In this document: positions 62,867-64,000 of the stretch, piece by piece
How positions within the stretch are numbered: the first letter of the stretch is position 1
Layout of the letters: each line of letters begins with the position of its first letter
Program-made: the position numbers and the translations under genes
From: Paenibacillus gyeongsangnamensis
GTDB lineage: Bacteria > Bacillota > Bacilli > Paenibacillales > NBRC-103111
NCBI RefSeq assembly: GCF_027533625.1
Contig: NZ_JAQAGZ010000005.1
Location: forward strand, 1-64,000
DNA length: 64,000 bases
Direction: 5' to 3'
Notes under the pieces: model-generated
The model's database searches: none
What the model saw: only the letters and a program-made list of their open reading frames with translations
Told to the model about the DNA's origin: nothing

Positions 62867-64000
62867 TTAAATTTTGGCGTTCACTAATTTAAAAATTTCC
62901 GTTTTTTCGTTTGGATCTTTGGCGATCAGCTTATCGTATAGGGCTTGATCGTTTTTTCCTTGCCTTTGCAGATCGGCCAAGTACCAACGAGTCATCTGTT
63001 TATTTAACTGATCGTCAAATTGATCCGTCAGGCCAACCTTGAGGAACGGTTCGGCTTCGGCAAACTTTCCGCGAATGAAGTCGATTTGTCCCAAGGCGAA
63101 GCCCATATTTTTGGTTAAGCCGAATTCGCGTCCTTGCAACTGTTCTTTAGGCAGGGATGCCAGCTGCTTTACTCTCTCTTGCACTTGATTATAAGTATCA
63201 AATGCGGCATTCCAATATTGATCCCGCAGCTTAGTGTTGTTAGCGGTTTGAGAGGCATTGCCCAAATCGAAATTCATCGAGATGTTCTTTTCGTACAAAG
63301 TGATATCCCAAGGATAATTTGGAATATTGTTATTTACGAGCTCCAGCGCCTTTGGAATGTCACCCTTTTCCGTATAAGCACCGATTTGTTTCTCAAGCAA
63401 AGTCCGATTATGAGGCTCTTTGGCCATCGTCTGATTCATTAAGGCCATAGCTTGATTGTACCAGCTGTCATCCTTCGTTTGCCGGTAAGCTTGCATCAGA
63501 ATATCGATTTTGAATCCGGCATAATCGGGATGATTCGGATGCTGGTTCAATGCTTTATCGAGCGGAGTGAAGATTTCCGTAATGTTCTTGTTGATCTGCG
63601 CCGCGGCAACCGCATTAGCATATAAAGAGTTCGCAGTTAATGCCGAGACGGCATTAAAGAAACATACCAGCGATAAAACCAGAAGCAGGGACGGGTAAGC
63701 CCATTTGACTTTAACCAGCTTCTCAATCCAAGCGCCTTTGATTTCGAATTCGTCCTTGGAGATCAATACGCCCAAACTAAGGAAAAGCAGTACCCCCAGA
63801 TATACATAGCTAAGGTCAAAGTCAATCATACTATGAACTAGCAAGGAAATGACAAGAATGTAAAAGATAAATCGTTTGTCTCTCGTCGTCTCGTCTTGCT
63901 TCAGGTAGTTCCGAATGTAAATATAGAAAACGGCTGCCAGCAAGAGAAGGAACACGATGAATCCTACCAGGCCAACCTCTACCAGATACTGCAGGAAGAA
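62867..64000 (-). CDS. O-antigen ligase/polymerase-family protein with TPR domain, C-terminal part
   Basis: The frame stays open to the right edge of the window (the residues before the internal Met read FLQYLVEVGLVGFIVFL), so the start lies beyond 64000. Visible: several membrane segments with VEVGLVGF and SLLVHSMIDFDLSY typical of Wzy/O-antigen ligase-family proteins, then a soluble C-terminal region of TPR-like helical repeats (LDKALNQHPNHPDY, NQTMAKEPHNRTLLEK, KALELVNNNIPNYPW). Probably polymerises or ligates an envelope glycan. Position beside the SLH gene suggests a cell-surface polymer locus. Confidence 0.75.
   Translation of the reverse strand, partial: FFLQYLVEVGLVGFIVFLLLLAAVFYIYIRNYLKQDETTRDKRFIFYILVISLLVHSMIDFDLSYVYLGVLLFLSLGVLISKDEFEIKGAWIEKLVKVKWAYPSLLLVLSLVCFFNAVSALTANSLYANAVAAAQINKNITEIFTPLDKALNQHPNHPDYAGFKIDILMQAYRQTKDDSWYNQAMALMNQTMAKEPHNRTLLEKQIGAYTEKGDIPKALELVNNNIPNYPWDITLYEKNISMNFDLGNASQTANNTKLRDQYWNAAFDTYNQVQERVKQLASLPKEQLQGREFGLTKNMGFALGQIDFIRGKFAEAEPFLKVGLTDQFDDQLNKQMTRWYLADLQRQGKNDQALYDKLIAKDPNEKTEIFKLVNAKI

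Overview
The window looks like a chromosome segment from a Paenibacillus-type bacterium (Firmicutes, Paenibacillaceae). The evidence is the GC-rich coding sequence with strong GGAGG ribosome binding sites and frequent GTG/TTG starts, T-box and purine riboswitch leaders, a CIRCE-controlled groESL operon, an SLH-domain cell-surface protein, ABC-F, LCP, TatA/TatC and SWIM/SNF2 genes. I could not run searches; the assignment rests on recognised families and gene content.

Layout. 1-2363: end of an rRNA operon (23S 3' end, 5S) followed by 16 tRNA genes and a terminator; two tRNAs (Ser, Asp) are each followed by a related ~88-nt element and a second copy of their own 3' end. 2565-5087: kduD-kdgK-kdgA, a hexuronate (pectin-type) degradation operon. 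5137-7260: an AT-richer patch with a frameshifted alpha/beta hydrolase, a small membrane protein and a GyrI-like protein. 7281-14588 (minus strand): phzF-like, hemL and a very long gltB. 14701-16632: MarR regulator with operator, and an MFS exporter. 16644-25667: LCP protein, a three-gene ABC-2 transporter, a secreted protein, a serine-hydrolase lipoprotein, Bcp peroxiredoxin, a small unknown protein, and a polysaccharide deacetylase. 25760-30314: MoxR ATPase, DUF58 and transglutaminase operon. 30390-34741: winged-helix regulator, an MFS gene broken by an in-frame amber codon, and an M20 amidohydrolase. 34797-39212: guaA, then a decayed insertion flanked by a displaced guaA 3' end, then pbuG-like purine permease under a guanine-type riboswitch. 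39226-42364: two tandem leucine T-boxes ahead of a methyltransferase and leuA. 42365-46131: DnaA-box cluster, a phosphatase-like polytopic membrane protein, and a 165-bp tandem repeat. 46132-53340: ABC-F ATPase, exonuclease/phosphatase-family protein, 5-formyl-THF cyclo-ligase, moaC, mogA, moeA-like, tatA, tatC. 53444-55620: groES-groEL. 55689-60544: SWIM protein, SNF2 helicase and a small unknown protein. 60594-64000 (minus strand): SLH protein, and the 3' part of an O-antigen-ligase/TPR protein that runs off the window.

How genes work together. Molybdenum cofactor synthesis genes sit next to tatA/tatC, consistent with export of folded cofactor-loaded enzymes. guaA and the riboswitch-controlled purine permease form a purine supply neighbourhood. 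The SLH protein and the ligase-like gene suggest a cell-envelope locus continuing past the right edge.

The observations most worth a second look are the tRNA-3'-end repeat element, the guaA 3'-end duplication bracketing a decayed island, the tandem leucine T-boxes reading into a methyltransferase, the perfect 43-nt palindrome inside the transglutaminase gene, the DnaA-box cluster far from any dnaA, the dual translation starts of the SLH gene, and the hairpin between ribosome binding site and start codon of gltB. I did not find a CRISPR array, a prophage, an insertion sequence with transposase, or a recognisable defence system.
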